Below are positions 1-11,424 of a stretch of 64,000 nucleotides of DNA, one piece after another (positions within the stretch are counted from its first letter, which is position 1; every line of letters begins with the position of its first letter). The stretch is from assembly GCF_009866805.1 (NCBI RefSeq), contig NZ_SIZW01000042.1, positions 62,001-126,000 of the forward strand, given 5' to 3'. Position numbers and translations under genes: made by a program. Below the pieces are notes generated by a model. That model worked only from the letters and a program-made list of their open reading frames with translations, searched no databases and was not told where the DNA came from. Origin of the DNA: Schauerella aestuarii. GTDB taxonomy: Bacteria; Pseudomonadota; Gammaproteobacteria; Burkholderiales; Burkholderiaceae_B.

Positions 1-489
1 ATCCTGGGGCCCGGCAATGCACGCGTCACCTTGATCGAGTACGGCGATCTGGAGTGCCCGTCGTGCGGTCAGGCGCACGGCGCCGTGCAGCAGTTGCGCT
101 CGCGCTACGCGCGCGATGTGCGCTTTGTGTTTCGTCACTTTCCGCTGACCGAGGTGCATCCGCATGCCGAGCGCGCCGCGCAAGCGGCCGAAGCTGCGGG
201 TGGGCAAGGGCGGTTCTGGCAGTACGTGGATCTGCTATTCAGCCACCAGTCGCATCTGGGCGACCGCGATCTGATCGTATACGCCCAGCAATTGGGCCTC
301 GAGATGCCGCGATTCGAAAATGAACTGTCGGATGAGGTGTATCGCCAGCGCGTGAATGAACACGTGGCGCTGGGCACGCATCTGCGGGTTCGCGCCACGC
401 CCACCTTCTACGTCAACGGCCAGATGGTGGATGTGTCGTTCGGCCTGCAGCGCCTGGAGGATGCCGTCCAGGCGGCGCTGGCGGGCTAG
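1..489 (+). CDS. DsbA-family thioredoxin-fold protein (5' partial)
   Basis: The reading frame is open from the first base, so the N-terminus lies outside the window. It shows the DsbA-type thioredoxin fold: a redox motif CPSC following the EYGDLEC strand, a helical insertion, and a cis-proline segment (RATPTFYVNG) near the C-terminus. Proteins of this class oxidise or isomerise thiols, usually in the periplasm; a signal peptide cannot be assessed here. The lead-in GPGNARVTLIEYGD is typical of stand-alone DSBA-like oxidoreductases, and also of thioredoxin domains fused behind NhaA antiporters. It may therefore be the C-terminal part of a longer protein. It is convergent with the aspartate decarboxylase gene, with 3 bases between their stop codons. 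Confidence 0.8.
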   Translation: MLGPGNARVTLIEYGDLECPSCGQAHGAVQQLRSRYARDVRFVFRHFPLTEVHPHAERAAQAAEAAGGQGRFWQYVDLLFSHQSHLGDRDLIVYAQQLGLEMPRFENELSDEVYRQRVNEHVALGTHLRVRATPTFYVNGQMVDVSFGLQRLEDAVQAALAG

Positions 490-492
490 CGG

Positions 493-3808
<3,316 letters not shown>

Positions 3809-3855
3809 ACTCGCACCGCCTTTTTCAAATAATGAGAAGGGGATCGCAGGCTCGA

Positions 3856-3884
3856 AGTATTTGCCGAGAGTGTGACGAAGTCAA
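3856..3884 (-). promoter_or_regulatory. Predicted sigma70 promoter of aspT-asdA
   Basis: On the minus strand TTGACT (3884-3879) is followed after 17 bases by AATACT (3861-3856), a -35/-10 pair of good spacing. Transcription would begin about 40 bases upstream of the aspT ATG. The -35 box abuts one arm of the inverted repeat at 3883-3937. It is a sequence match only. Confidence 0.55.
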
Positions 3885-3937
3885 TACAAATGGAACGGTA
3901 TTTTTACGCGCGGAGCCAATTGGTTTGCATTTGTATT
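3883..3937. promoter_or_regulatory. Spaced inverted repeat, putative operator between divergent genes
   Basis: AATACAAATG at 3883-3892 and its exact reverse complement CATTTGTATT at 3928-3937 form an inverted repeat. One arm continues with a further AA after a mismatch. The arm centres are 45 bases apart, and a small palindrome CCAATTGG (3916-3923) lies between them. The repeat is in the 262-base gap between divergent aspT and the M48 protease gene, with one arm touching the aspT -35 box. This looks like a two-site regulator target. No regulator gene is adjacent. Confidence 0.5.
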
Positions 3938-4070
3938 TTTCGTTGCGAGGGTAAAAAAAAACCGGAGAATCGCCGCCCTTGAGACCGCACGACGCAGCGA
4001 TGTCGTCGACGCTCTCATCCGAATTTGCCGATTACGGCAGACGTTCAAGCATCAGAATCAAGCAGCACAA

Positions 4071-5525
4071 ATGAGCACCTCGGCAGTCAAGCGCAAAGTT
4101 TATTTTTTCCTGTTGATGATCCCCGTCATCTTGACGTTGTATCCAGCACTTCAGCTCTTTCGCGCGTATTCGGTCACTCAGGATGAAGTGGCTGCCCGCC
4201 AATACCTGAGTGAGGTGCGTGAGAAAGGCTATGCCTCGGTGCGTGTGCCTTATCGTTATGCCCGAGAAGCGCGTGCGTCGGTGCCGGCGATGATGGCGCA
4301 AGAGCTCGAACAGATGGAAGCAGGCCGCGGCAATGTGCAGTTGCGTTGGGCACTTGCCGCGGTGTCGATGTTGGCGGCCATCGGCGCTTTTGCGCTGGGC
4401 GTGACGATCATCCGAAAGATCGGCGCCGACAGTCGGCGTGCGCAACGCGACTTCGATTTTCTGCTCAATCATTTCGAGAAAAGCTGGGCACAGGTGTCGC
4501 GTCTGCTCCTGCTGCACATCGCGTTGATGCTGGTCACCCTGCTGTGCAACGTGGCTTATGAGTTCGCGTGGTCGCGCGCGAACTGGTATACGCATGGCTT
4601 CGTCGCCATCGTTTTCACCGTGCCGTTGTGGGGCGCTATTTTTTGCGCCGCCAAGCTGCTCATCAGCGCGTTCAGGCAACTCGCTTCGATCGAGGCGGTC
4701 GATATGCCGGTGTTGGGACGTGCATTGACGCGCGCTCAGGCGCCGCAACTGTGGTCGTGGATCGACGATATCGCCGCGCGTTTGGGTGCGCCCACGCCGG
4801 ACCACATTGTGGTCGGATTGACCGAATCGTTTTATGTGACGAGCGCGCCCGTGGCCCTGCAACCCGAGAGCAGTCGCTTGACGGGCCGCACACTTTATCT
4901 GCCGATGACCTATGTGTCGATGCTCAGTCAGGGCGAGAGCGCTGCGATCGTGGGTCATGAACTCGGTCACTTCGCCAACGCGGATACCGAGCACGGCGTT
5001 CGCATTGCACTGATGCATCGCGAGATGGATCAACGCATCGCGCAGTTGATCATGGCCAATGAAGAGGATTCGAGCTGGTTCAACGAGCCGCCGATCTGGG
5101 CGTCGATCTATTTCGCCAACGCCTTCGAGCATGCTTACCTGCACTGGAGTCGCGTGCAGGAGTTCGCAGCGGATCAGGCCGGTGCGCGTGTGGCCGGTCC
5201 CCACGTGTCGGCCTGCGCCTTGGTGCGCGTGACGGCGTTGGCCGAAGTGGTGGACCAATTTCAGCAATCGGCGCATGCCCGCGGCGGCAATATGATCGCG
5301 GCCGTGCTTGCCCATGTGGCGGCCACGCCGTTGCGTATCAGGCAAGATTTGCTCGAGCACAAGATCGCTCATCCTATCGATACGCATCCGACCACGCGCG
5401 CGCGTATTGACGCGCTGGCGGTGCCGTTGGACGACACGCTTTTACGCGACGCCTTGCGTCAACCGACCGAGACCGACACGACGTGGTTCTCGCGCCTGCT
5501 TTCCCCCGCGGCTCAGCCTGCCTGA
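4071..5525 (+). CDS. Membrane M48-family zinc metalloprotease
   Basis: A 484-residue protein. An N-terminal TM segment (about residues 9-29) is followed by a soluble stretch, a TM at about 100-120, two more hydrophobic segments around 140-210, and then an M48 (HtpX/Ste24-like) peptidase domain. The zinc site is HELGH (about residues 296-300). The downstream glutamate ligand is in QEFAADQAGA (about residue 364). M48 membrane proteases usually take part in membrane or envelope protein quality control. ATG at 4071 has no strong Shine-Dalgarno, but it begins directly at the signal-anchor. It is followed after 28 bases by a two-TM protein, likely co-transcribed. Confidence 0.85.
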   Translation: MSTSAVKRKVYFFLLMIPVILTLYPALQLFRAYSVTQDEVAARQYLSEVREKGYASVRVPYRYAREARASVPAMMAQELEQMEAGRGNVQLRWALAAVSMLAAIGAFALGVTIIRKIGADSRRAQRDFDFLLNHFEKSWAQVSRLLLLHIALMLVTLLCNVAYEFAWSRANWYTHGFVAIVFTVPLWGAIFCAAKLLISAFRQLASIEAVDMPVLGRALTRAQAPQLWSWIDDIAARLGAPTPDHIVVGLTESFYVTSAPVALQPESSRLTGRTLYLPMTYVSMLSQGESAAIVGHELGHFANADTEHGVRIALMHREMDQRIAQLIMANEEDSSWFNEPPIWASIYFANAFEHAYLHWSRVQEFAADQAGARVAGPHVSACALVRVTALAEVVDQFQQSAHARGGNMIAAVLAHVAATPLRIRQDLLEHKIAHPIDTHPTTRARIDALAVPLDDTLLRDALRQPTETDTTWFSRLLSPAAQPA

Positions 5526-5553
5526 GCCGTCTTTTACCAGGAAGTTTCCCACG

Positions 5554-6237
5554 ATGTCACAACAAGCATTCGACACTTTGTCGCCCTCGTCATTGGCCGA
5601 GTCGTTGACCGCCGATCTCAATCAAAACGCGCAGTCGCAACAGGACGAGACCGTGCGTGAATTGGAGGCGTTCATTGCCAGCGTGCCGGCGCGTACGGAA
5701 ATCACGAATACGCGTCGCTGGTTTTACGGCGGCATCATCATGGTCGCCGTTTTCGTCATCCTGACGATCGCGGCCGTGAGTTCGGGCGCCTCGCAGAACA
5801 TGTTCATCTTCATGGGCGTGATGTTGGCGATGTCCGTCATCATGCTGCTCAATCACCTCAATGCCGGGAAGGTACCGCACACGGTATTGACACATGAAGA
5901 GATCAGCTTCGCCAACTTTTCGGCGCCGGTAAAACTCGTCAACATTACGGACATCGAGGTGCAGTTGATCGGGCATATGGACATGATTCTGCTGGATCTG
6001 GCCGAGGGCACGCCGCTGCCAACATTCAAGCGCCGCCGCGGGTTCTTCGCGCCGCAAGCCGGTATCCGCAAGCGCCGCAACAAGCCCGATCAAATCCTGA
6101 TTGCGTCGGGTGGTTTCCAGGAAGTGGGCGGCAAGAAGATGGACGAAGAAGAACTGGGTGGCTTGTTGAGCGCCTATATCAATGTGGCCCACGCTCACCA
6201 GCAACTGGCCGAACTGCGCGCAGGCCGCGTGAGCTGA
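5554..6237 (+). CDS. Two-TM membrane protein of unknown function
   Basis: A 227-residue protein I do not recognise. A charged, coiled N-terminal region of about 55 residues precedes two adjacent TM helices (roughly residues 60-105, separated by a short SGASQN loop). A basic cytoplasmic domain follows, containing a KRRRGFF stretch and an HAHQQLAELR tail. The ATG at 5554 is preceded by AGGAAG. It sits 28 bases after the M48 protease gene on the same strand, so it is probably a partner, adaptor or substrate of that protease. A hairpin that looks like a terminator follows the stop codon. Confidence 0.75.
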   Translation: MSQQAFDTLSPSSLAESLTADLNQNAQSQQDETVRELEAFIASVPARTEITNTRRWFYGGIIMVAVFVILTIAAVSSGASQNMFIFMGVMLAMSVIMLLNHLNAGKVPHTVLTHEEISFANFSAPVKLVNITDIEVQLIGHMDMILLDLAEGTPLPTFKRRRGFFAPQAGIRKRRNKPDQILIASGGFQEVGGKKMDEEELGGLLSAYINVAHAHQQLAELRAGRVS

Positions 6238-6248
6238 TGGAGAACAGG

Positions 6249-6265
6249 GTGCCCGGTTCGGGCAC
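6249..6265. terminator. Bidirectional terminator-like hairpin
   Basis: GTGCCCG (6249-6255) and CGGGCAC (6259-6265) form a perfect 7-bp stem with a 3-base loop, followed by TCTTC. It lies between convergent genes ending at 6237 (+) and 6277 (-), so it could serve both. Confidence 0.6.
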
Positions 6266-6276
6266 TCTTCAAGAAC

Positions 6277-7137
6277 TCACCCGGGTTGGGAAAGAAGGTT
6301 TCTGGCGGCGCTCAACGTTTGGTTGAGCGCCGTCATCGCTTGGCGCGCCGTACTCTCCGGCGCTTGGGCCTTGAGTGCATCGTTGAACACTTCGAGGCCG
6401 ATCGGGCCGCGGTAGCCGCTGCCCAGCAAACGGGCGAGCAGGCCGGGCAAGGGAAACTGGCCGTGCCCCGGCAGTAAGCGGCGATGTCGCGCCGTGTCGA
6501 TCACATGCGCCAGATCCACACCGTGGTCCAGATCCGAAAGCTGCACCAGGAAGATCCGATCCATCGGAATCCCCTCAAGATCCGAAGCATCGCGCCCGCG
6601 CGCGAAGATGTGAAACGCATCGATCACCATGCCGAGATTGTCGGCACCCACCTGCTGCACACACTGCCATGCCATGGGCAGCGTTGGATTGACGGTGCTC
6701 CACGCCATTGCCTCGTAGGCCACGCGCAAGCCCCGCTGCCGTGCTTGTGTTGCGAGCCAGCCGAGATCATCGACGACGCGCGCGCCGATGCAAGCGCGGT
6801 CGGTAGACGCGGGCGCGAGCACGGTATCGGCGCCGAGTGCCGCGGCCGTGTCGAGCATCGTCAATGCTTCATTTCGCTTTTCCGTGCGTCGTGCGTCGGG
6901 CGCACCGTCGAAATCCAGCAGTACCTGATAATCGGTCAGGCCGATGCCGCCCGCGCGCAATACGCTCGCCATGGTGGCAGGCGCTTGCGCGAAGTCGTCG
7001 AGATCCTGACGCCATAGCTCGATCTGATCGAATCCGGCGGCACAGGCGGCTGCGATCTTCGCCTGCGGCGTGCCACCCAGCAGGATGGTGTTGAGGAACA
7101 GGAGATTAGGGGGCGGTGGTGCGGTCATGGCGGGCAT
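6277..7137 (-). CDS. Sugar phosphate isomerase/epimerase family TIM-barrel protein
   Basis: A 286-residue protein of the xylose isomerase-like / AP-endonuclease-2 fold. Recognisable strands include FDQIELWRQDLDDF near the N-terminus, VAYEAMAW and MVIDAFHIFARG in the middle, VQLSDLD, and IGLEVFND at the end. These carry the acidic and histidine metal ligands expected at the barrel mouth. Relatives act as sugar epimerases or isomerases, or as 3-dehydroshikimate dehydratases, and the substrate cannot be read from sequence. The gene is single, divergent from the GST gene and convergent with the two-TM gene. ATG at 7137 was chosen; MTAPPPP, three codons in, is an alternative start. Confidence 0.8.
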   Translation of the reverse strand: MPAMTAPPPPNLLFLNTILLGGTPQAKIAAACAAGFDQIELWRQDLDDFAQAPATMASVLRAGGIGLTDYQVLLDFDGAPDARRTEKRNEALTMLDTAAALGADTVLAPASTDRACIGARVVDDLGWLATQARQRGLRVAYEAMAWSTVNPTLPMAWQCVQQVGADNLGMVIDAFHIFARGRDASDLEGIPMDRIFLVQLSDLDHGVDLAHVIDTARHRRLLPGHGQFPLPGLLARLLGSGYRGPIGLEVFNDALKAQAPESTARQAMTALNQTLSAARNLLSQPG

Positions 7138-7206
7138 TGGATTGCAATACTGCTGCGCAAAAATTATGCCTCAGACGATGGATGGCATGCATCTCGCCGT
7201 ATGATG

Positions 7207-7240
7207 GCGTCTCGCGGAAGCATGTGCGGCCGCGAGACGC
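7207..7240. repeat. Strong inverted repeat in the divergent intergenic region
   Basis: GCGTCTCGCGG (7207-7217) is the exact reverse complement of CCGCGAGACGC (7230-7240), with a 12-base loop. The stem extends further with one bulged base. It lies 54 bases upstream of the GST start, and between the divergent isomerase and GST genes. It could be a transcript leader hairpin or a protein-binding site. Confidence 0.6.
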
Positions 7241-7293
7241 ATCACGCTTGCCGCGTGCATCCTGCGACAACCGAATCCAGATAGGACAGTCGA

Positions 7294-7902
7294 ATGAAGC
7301 TTTTCTTCTCCAGCGCCTCGCCTTACGTTCGTAAATGCACCGTGTTCGCGCTCGAACTCGGTTTGGCGGATCGCATTGAAACGTTGCCGAGCAAAGTGAG
7401 CCCGGTGTTGCGCGATGCGTCGGTGGTGCAAGCGAACCCATTGGGCAAGGTGCCCACGTTGATCATCGAGGATGGTGTGGCATTGTTCGATAGTCGTGTC
7501 ATCTGTGAATACCTGAACGCCGAGGGCGGCGGGACGCTGTTTCCGGCCGCCGATCATCCGCAGCGGTTTGCGATTCTGGCGCAGCAGGCTTTGGCCGACG
7601 GCATCCTGGATGCCGCGCTGCTGGCGCGCTACGAAACCACGCGCCCGGAAGGCACGCAGTGGGACGCCTGGGTCGCCGGCCAGATGGAAAAGATCAAGAG
7701 CGGGCTGGACTGGGTGGAAGCCCACGCCGATACGTTTTACGACCGGGTGGACGTGGGCACGATCTCGTTCGGCTGCGCCTTGGGCTACCTGGATTTTCGC
7801 TTCGCCGATTATGGCTGGCGCAACAAATACCCCAAGTCAGCCGCCTGGTTCGAGGCCTTCAGCGCACGGCCCTCGATGCAGGCGACCGTGCCGCACGTGT
7901 AA
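7294..7902 (+). CDS. Glutathione S-transferase family protein
   Basis: A 202-residue GST. The N-terminal thioredoxin-like domain starts MKLFFSSASPYVRK, with candidate catalytic serines before the helix-capping SPYVRK. It carries the glutathione-binding NPLGKVPTL (cis-proline) and DSRVICEYL segments, and an all-helical C-terminal domain follows. The length is normal for short bacterial GSTs of the YibF/beta type. It probably conjugates or reduces electrophiles in the cytoplasm; the substrate is unknown. It is a single gene with a strong hairpin in its upstream region, and convergent with the cyanate operon. Confidence 0.88.
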   Translation: MKLFFSSASPYVRKCTVFALELGLADRIETLPSKVSPVLRDASVVQANPLGKVPTLIIEDGVALFDSRVICEYLNAEGGGTLFPAADHPQRFAILAQQALADGILDAALLARYETTRPEGTQWDAWVAGQMEKIKSGLDWVEAHADTFYDRVDVGTISFGCALGYLDFRFADYGWRNKYPKSAAWFEAFSARPSMQATVPHV

Positions 7903-7917
7903 GGTCAGCATGGCTTG

Positions 7918-7952
7918 CACCCGTGCAAACGTCAGCACGGCCTGCACGGGTG
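7918..7952. terminator. Hairpin between convergent GST and cynS genes
   Basis: CACCCGTGC (7918-7926) and GCACGGGTG (7944-7952) are exact inverted repeats. A smaller TTGCAC/GTGCAA hairpin overlaps the first arm. The position between two convergent stop codons (7902 and 7957) suggests a bidirectional terminator. There is no long U-run on the plus strand. Confidence 0.4.
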
Positions 7953-7956
7953 AACG

Positions 7957-8403
7957 TCAGTAGGTTTTGTACGGCAGGAATTTGCCGCTCATCAGGATTT
8001 GCACGCGGTCGCCGTTGGGATCGGACTCGCGTTGCATATCCATGCGGAAATCGATGGCGCTCATGATGCCGTCACCAAACTCTTCATGAATCAGTGCCTT
8101 GAACGTGGTGCCGTACACGCTGATCAACTCGTAAAAGCGATAAATCAGCGGGTCGGTGGGCACCGCGGTGGGGAGCGACCCCTTGTAGGGCACGATCTGC
8201 AATTGGGTAATGGCGTCTTCGGGCAGATCGAGCACACCGGCGGCAGCACGTGCCTGCGTTTCGGTCAGCGTCATCTGGCCTAGCAGCGCGGCGGTCGTCC
8301 ATTCCTTGCTCTGGCCGACCGCTTCGGCGATCGTCGCCCAGCTCAGTTTTTTCTCGATCTTGCGGGTCACGATGAGTTCGGTGACTTCGGGGCGGGACAT
8401 CAT
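7957..8403 (-). CDS. cynS: Cyanate hydratase (cyanase)
   Basis: A 148-residue protein with the full cyanase layout: an N-terminal helical domain resembling a helix-turn-helix, and the C-terminal catalytic fold. Arg89, Glu92 and Ser115 occur with the same spacing (3 and 23) as Arg96, Glu99 and Ser122 of the E. coli enzyme, in YRFYELISVYGTT and GIMSAIDF. It catalyses bicarbonate-dependent decomposition of cyanate to ammonia (via carbamate) and CO2, giving the cell a nitrogen source and removing a toxic anion. It is the last gene of the operon, and its ATG overlaps the cynD stop as ATGA. A second ATG one codon later is also possible. Confidence 0.96.
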   Translation of the reverse strand: MMSRPEVTELIVTRKIEKKLSWATIAEAVGQSKEWTTAALLGQMTLTETQARAAAGVLDLPEDAITQLQIVPYKGSLPTAVPTDPLIYRFYELISVYGTTFKALIHEEFGDGIMSAIDFRMDMQRESDPNGDRVQILMSGKFLPYKTY

Positions 8404-9209
8404 GATGAAATCGTCTCCTTGGGATGGGCGGCCTTGTCGACCAGGAAATCGACAAGGTGGTTGCGAATGTCGTAATAACGCGGTTCATGGTGCAATGAGC
8501 TGCGCGTGCGATCCGGATCGAGGTCGATATCGACCGACTCGGCGATGCGTGCATGGGGCCCCGTGCTCATCAGCAGGATGCGATCGGACAGCAGAATGGC
8601 CTCATCCACATCGTGGGTGATCATGAAGACGGTTTGCTGCGTGGCGCGTACGATGCGCCGCAGTTCGTCCTGGATCGTGCCACGCGTGAGCGCATCCAGG
8701 GCACCGAAGGGTTCGTCGAGCAAAAGCATCTTCGGCTGTATGGCGAAGGCGCGTGCGATGCCCACACGTTGCTTCATGCCGCCCGACAGTTCGCTGGGCT
8801 TTTTATCCAGCGCGTGTCCCAAGCCGACCATCTCGAGGTAACGCACGCTGTGCTCGCGCACCTTGTCGCGGCTGTATTCGGGCCAGCGCGAGCGCACGCC
8901 GAAGGCCACATTCTGCAGCGCGGTCAACCAGGGCAGCAGCGCATGCGCTTGAAAGACGACGCCGCGTTCCAGCGATGGGCCGTCGATCTCACGTCCGTCC
9001 ATGATCACCACGCCTTCGCTGGCGTGGTCGATGCCGGCCAGGATATTCAGGATGGTGGTTTTGCCGCAGCCCGAATGACCGATCACACACACGAATTGCC
9101 CACGGTCGATGCCGAAGCTCACTTCGTCGAAAACCGGCGGGCCGGGATTGCCGTCGCGTTGGGGGTAGCGTTTGGCGAGCGAATGAATGTCGAGAAAAGG
9201 TTTGCTCAT
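8400..9209 (-). CDS. cynD: Cyanate/nitrate-type ABC transporter ATP-binding protein
   Basis: A 269-residue ABC ATPase of the NrtD/SsuB/TauB group. Walker A is GHSGCGKTT, the signature is LSGGMKQRVGIARAF, Walker B is MLLLDEPFGALD, and the H-loop is MITHDVDEA. It is encoded between the permease gene (4-base gap) and the cyanase gene (4-base overlap). That context points to cyanate as the substrate, in the cynABD-cynS arrangement known from cyanobacteria and cyanide-using pseudomonads. Nitrate or another anion cannot be excluded from this subunit alone. Confidence 0.88.
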   Translation of the reverse strand: MSKPFLDIHSLAKRYPQRDGNPGPPVFDEVSFGIDRGQFVCVIGHSGCGKTTILNILAGIDHASEGVVIMDGREIDGPSLERGVVFQAHALLPWLTALQNVAFGVRSRWPEYSRDKVREHSVRYLEMVGLGHALDKKPSELSGGMKQRVGIARAFAIQPKMLLLDEPFGALDALTRGTIQDELRRIVRATQQTVFMITHDVDEAILLSDRILLMSTGPHARIAESVDIDLDPDRTRSSLHHEPRYYDIRNHLVDFLVDKAAHPKETISS

Positions 9210-9213
9210 GCAT

Positions 9214-10056
9214 CTACTCCCGATAGCTCACGAGCCTGGCGGCGCGGGCGAGCAGGGTGTCCAGCAACATGCCGATCACACCTATGAAGAGAATGGCGCA
9301 GATGATGTTGGCGATCGACAGGTTGTTCCATTCGTTCCAGACGAAGTAGCCAATGCCCGTGCCGCCGATGAGCATTTCGGCTGCCACGATCACGAGCCAG
9401 GCGATCCCGACCGAAATGCGCATCCCCGTCATGATGGTGGGCGCCGCCGCAGGCAGGATGACCAGAAAGGCAGTGCGCAACCGCGAGACTTCCAGCGTAC
9501 GGGCAACGTTGAGCCAATCCTGACGGACCGCGCCTACGCCGAACGCCGTGTTGACCAACATGGGCCAGAGCGAGCAGATGAAGATCACAAAGACGGCAGA
9601 CGTATCGGCGTCCTTGATGGTGTAGAGCGCCAGCGGCATCCAGGCGAGGGGCGAAATGGGCTTGAGGACTTGAATGAATGGATCGAAAGCGCGATAGACC
9701 GTGCGGGACATCCCGATCAAAAAGCCCAACGGGATGGCGACCACGGCGGCAAGCAGAAACCCGCCCAGCACCCGCACGATGGAATAGGCCAATTGCAGGC
9801 CGATCCCTTTATCGTTCGGGCCCCGGTCGTAGAACGGATCCTTCAAATGCTGCCAAAGCTGCACCCCCACATCCATCGGCCCGGGGAAGGGCGTTTTGCC
9901 GCCGCTTGCCGCTGCGCCGCCCACGAGCGCGGCATACTCGGCGTCGACCACCGCTTCGCCTGCCGTGGATCGCGTGGCCGCATGCCACACCAACAGCAGT
10001 GCGACCAGAATGACGACCGACAGCAGCGGCGCGCCCCAGGGTTTTTCACCGCGCAT
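9214..10056 (-). CDS. cynB: Cyanate/nitrate-type ABC transporter permease
   Basis: A 280-residue inner-membrane permease of the NrtB/SsuC family. An N-terminal TM anchor (PLLSVVILVALLLVW) is followed by a periplasmic stretch and five further TM helices. The coupling-loop region is recognisable around VARTLEVSRLRTAFLVILPAAAP. Start: ATG at 10056, with AAGG four bases upstream and only 2 bases after the cynA stop codon. The frame stays open farther upstream, but that part overlaps cynA and is not protein-like. It forms the membrane channel of the transporter with CynA and CynD. Confidence 0.88.
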   Translation of the reverse strand: MRGEKPWGAPLLSVVILVALLLVWHAATRSTAGEAVVDAEYAALVGGAAASGGKTPFPGPMDVGVQLWQHLKDPFYDRGPNDKGIGLQLAYSIVRVLGGFLLAAVVAIPLGFLIGMSRTVYRAFDPFIQVLKPISPLAWMPLALYTIKDADTSAVFVIFICSLWPMLVNTAFGVGAVRQDWLNVARTLEVSRLRTAFLVILPAAAPTIMTGMRISVGIAWLVIVAAEMLIGGTGIGYFVWNEWNNLSIANIICAILFIGVIGMLLDTLLARAARLVSYRE

Positions 10057-10058
10057 CC

Positions 10059-11411
10059 TTATGTTCTCCGGATCTTGAAGCTGGCCAAGTACTCGTCCGG
10101 CTTGGTCGCGTCGAAGGGTTTGCCCATCACGCTGAACGTTTTGTCTTTCGTGGTGGGCGGCGTCATGCCGGCTTCGCGCATCAAACGAATGGCGTCGGTA
10201 GCGAGAAAGACTTCGCTGGCGATTTTTTGATAATCGATATCGGTTTTTACCTGACCCCAGCGCTTCATCTGCGTCAAGATCCACACGGCGAAAGACGGCC
10301 ACGGCATCGGATCGAAATCGATGCGCTCGGGCACCTTGATGACCTTGCCCAAGCCATCCGCATACGTGCCGGTGAGTACCTGCTCGAGCACTGTGACGGG
10401 CTGGTTCAGATAGTTGGGCGTGGCAATGGCGGCGGCGATTTCCTTGCGATGGCTGGCGTCATGCGCATACGCCGTGGCTTCGATAATCGACTTCAGCAAG
10501 GCCTGATAGGTATTCGGCATCTTGGTGACGAATTCCTTGCTGGCGGCAAAGGCGCAGCACGGGTGGCCGTCCCAGATTTCCTTGGACAGGATATGGATGA
10601 ATCCGACGCCGTCGTATACCGCGCGCTGGTTGACGGGATCGGGTGCCAGAAAGCCGTCGATGTTGTCGGCGCGCAGATTGGCCACCATTTCGGGGGGCGG
10701 AATCGACCGGATCTGCACATCGGTATCGGGATCGATTCCATGCTCGGCGAGGTAGTAGCGCAGCAGATAGTTGTGCATCGAATAATCGAAGGGCACCGCC
10801 AGTTTGAAGCCTTTCCAATCCTTCGGATCGCGGCGGTCTTTGTGCTTCATGGCCAAGGTAATGGCTTGGCCGTTGATGTTCTCCACCGCCGGCATCGTCC
10901 ACGGCACCGCGCCGCTCGTACCGGCCCCCAGCGTGATGGCCAGTGGCATGGGCGAAAGCATGTGGGCCGCGTCGTACTCGCCGGACATCGCCTTGTCGCG
11001 TATCAGTGCCCAGCCGGCCGTTTTGACCACCTCCACATCCAGGCCTTGCTTGGCGTAAAAGCCCATGGGATGCGCCATGATGATCGGTGTGGCGCAAGTA
11101 ATTGGAATAAAGCCGACCTTGAGCTTCTGCTTTTCCAGGGAGCCGGTGGATTGCGCAAACGCTTCCTTGGCCAGGGCCAGCGGAAAGATCGACGACACGG
11201 CCGCCATGGCCGTACCGCTCCCCACTGCGCGCAGGAAGCGTCGGCGCAGATCGTCCTGCGGAAACAGCGCGCGCATGACGGCACTTTCCACCGCCCGGTC
11301 CTGTGCCGCATCGAGGCCCTGGGCCCGGTCGTGTTCGGCAGGGCTGGCATGACGCCCGCAGGCGCACGCCAGGCGGGTGTCGGCATTGAAGGGATTGCGG
11401 AACAGGGACAT
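10059..11411 (-). CDS. cynA: Tat-exported substrate-binding protein of the NrtA/CynA family
   Basis: A 450-residue CmpA/NrtA-type binding protein. A twin-arginine signal (RRRFLRAVGSG, residues 56-66) is followed by a hydrophobic stretch and AFAQ, then the mature domain starting near KLKVGFIPITCATPIIMA. The cyanate assignment rests on the operon, because nitrate and bicarbonate relatives share this fold. Unusually, about 55 residues precede the Tat motif; they include CACGRH (Cys16, Cys18, His21) and run without a stop from the ATG at 11411. The later ATG at residue 46 would give a conventional signal peptide. The gene follows the DJ-1/PfpI gene by 13 bases. Confidence 0.85.
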   Translation of the reverse strand: MSLFRNPFNADTRLACACGRHASPAEHDRAQGLDAAQDRAVESAVMRALFPQDDLRRRFLRAVGSGTAMAAVSSIFPLALAKEAFAQSTGSLEKQKLKVGFIPITCATPIIMAHPMGFYAKQGLDVEVVKTAGWALIRDKAMSGEYDAAHMLSPMPLAITLGAGTSGAVPWTMPAVENINGQAITLAMKHKDRRDPKDWKGFKLAVPFDYSMHNYLLRYYLAEHGIDPDTDVQIRSIPPPEMVANLRADNIDGFLAPDPVNQRAVYDGVGFIHILSKEIWDGHPCCAFAASKEFVTKMPNTYQALLKSIIEATAYAHDASHRKEIAAAIATPNYLNQPVTVLEQVLTGTYADGLGKVIKVPERIDFDPMPWPSFAVWILTQMKRWGQVKTDIDYQKIASEVFLATDAIRLMREAGMTPPTTKDKTFSVMGKPFDATKPDEYLASFKIRRT

Positions 11412-11424
11412 GAGGCGGCTCCAG

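Noticed and set aside
4032-5387. Open frame of 451 codons on the minus strand opposite the M48 protease
   Set aside because: It is antisense to a gene with an intact zinc motif and TM segments; the product is His/Arg/Gln-rich and lacks any recognisable fold.
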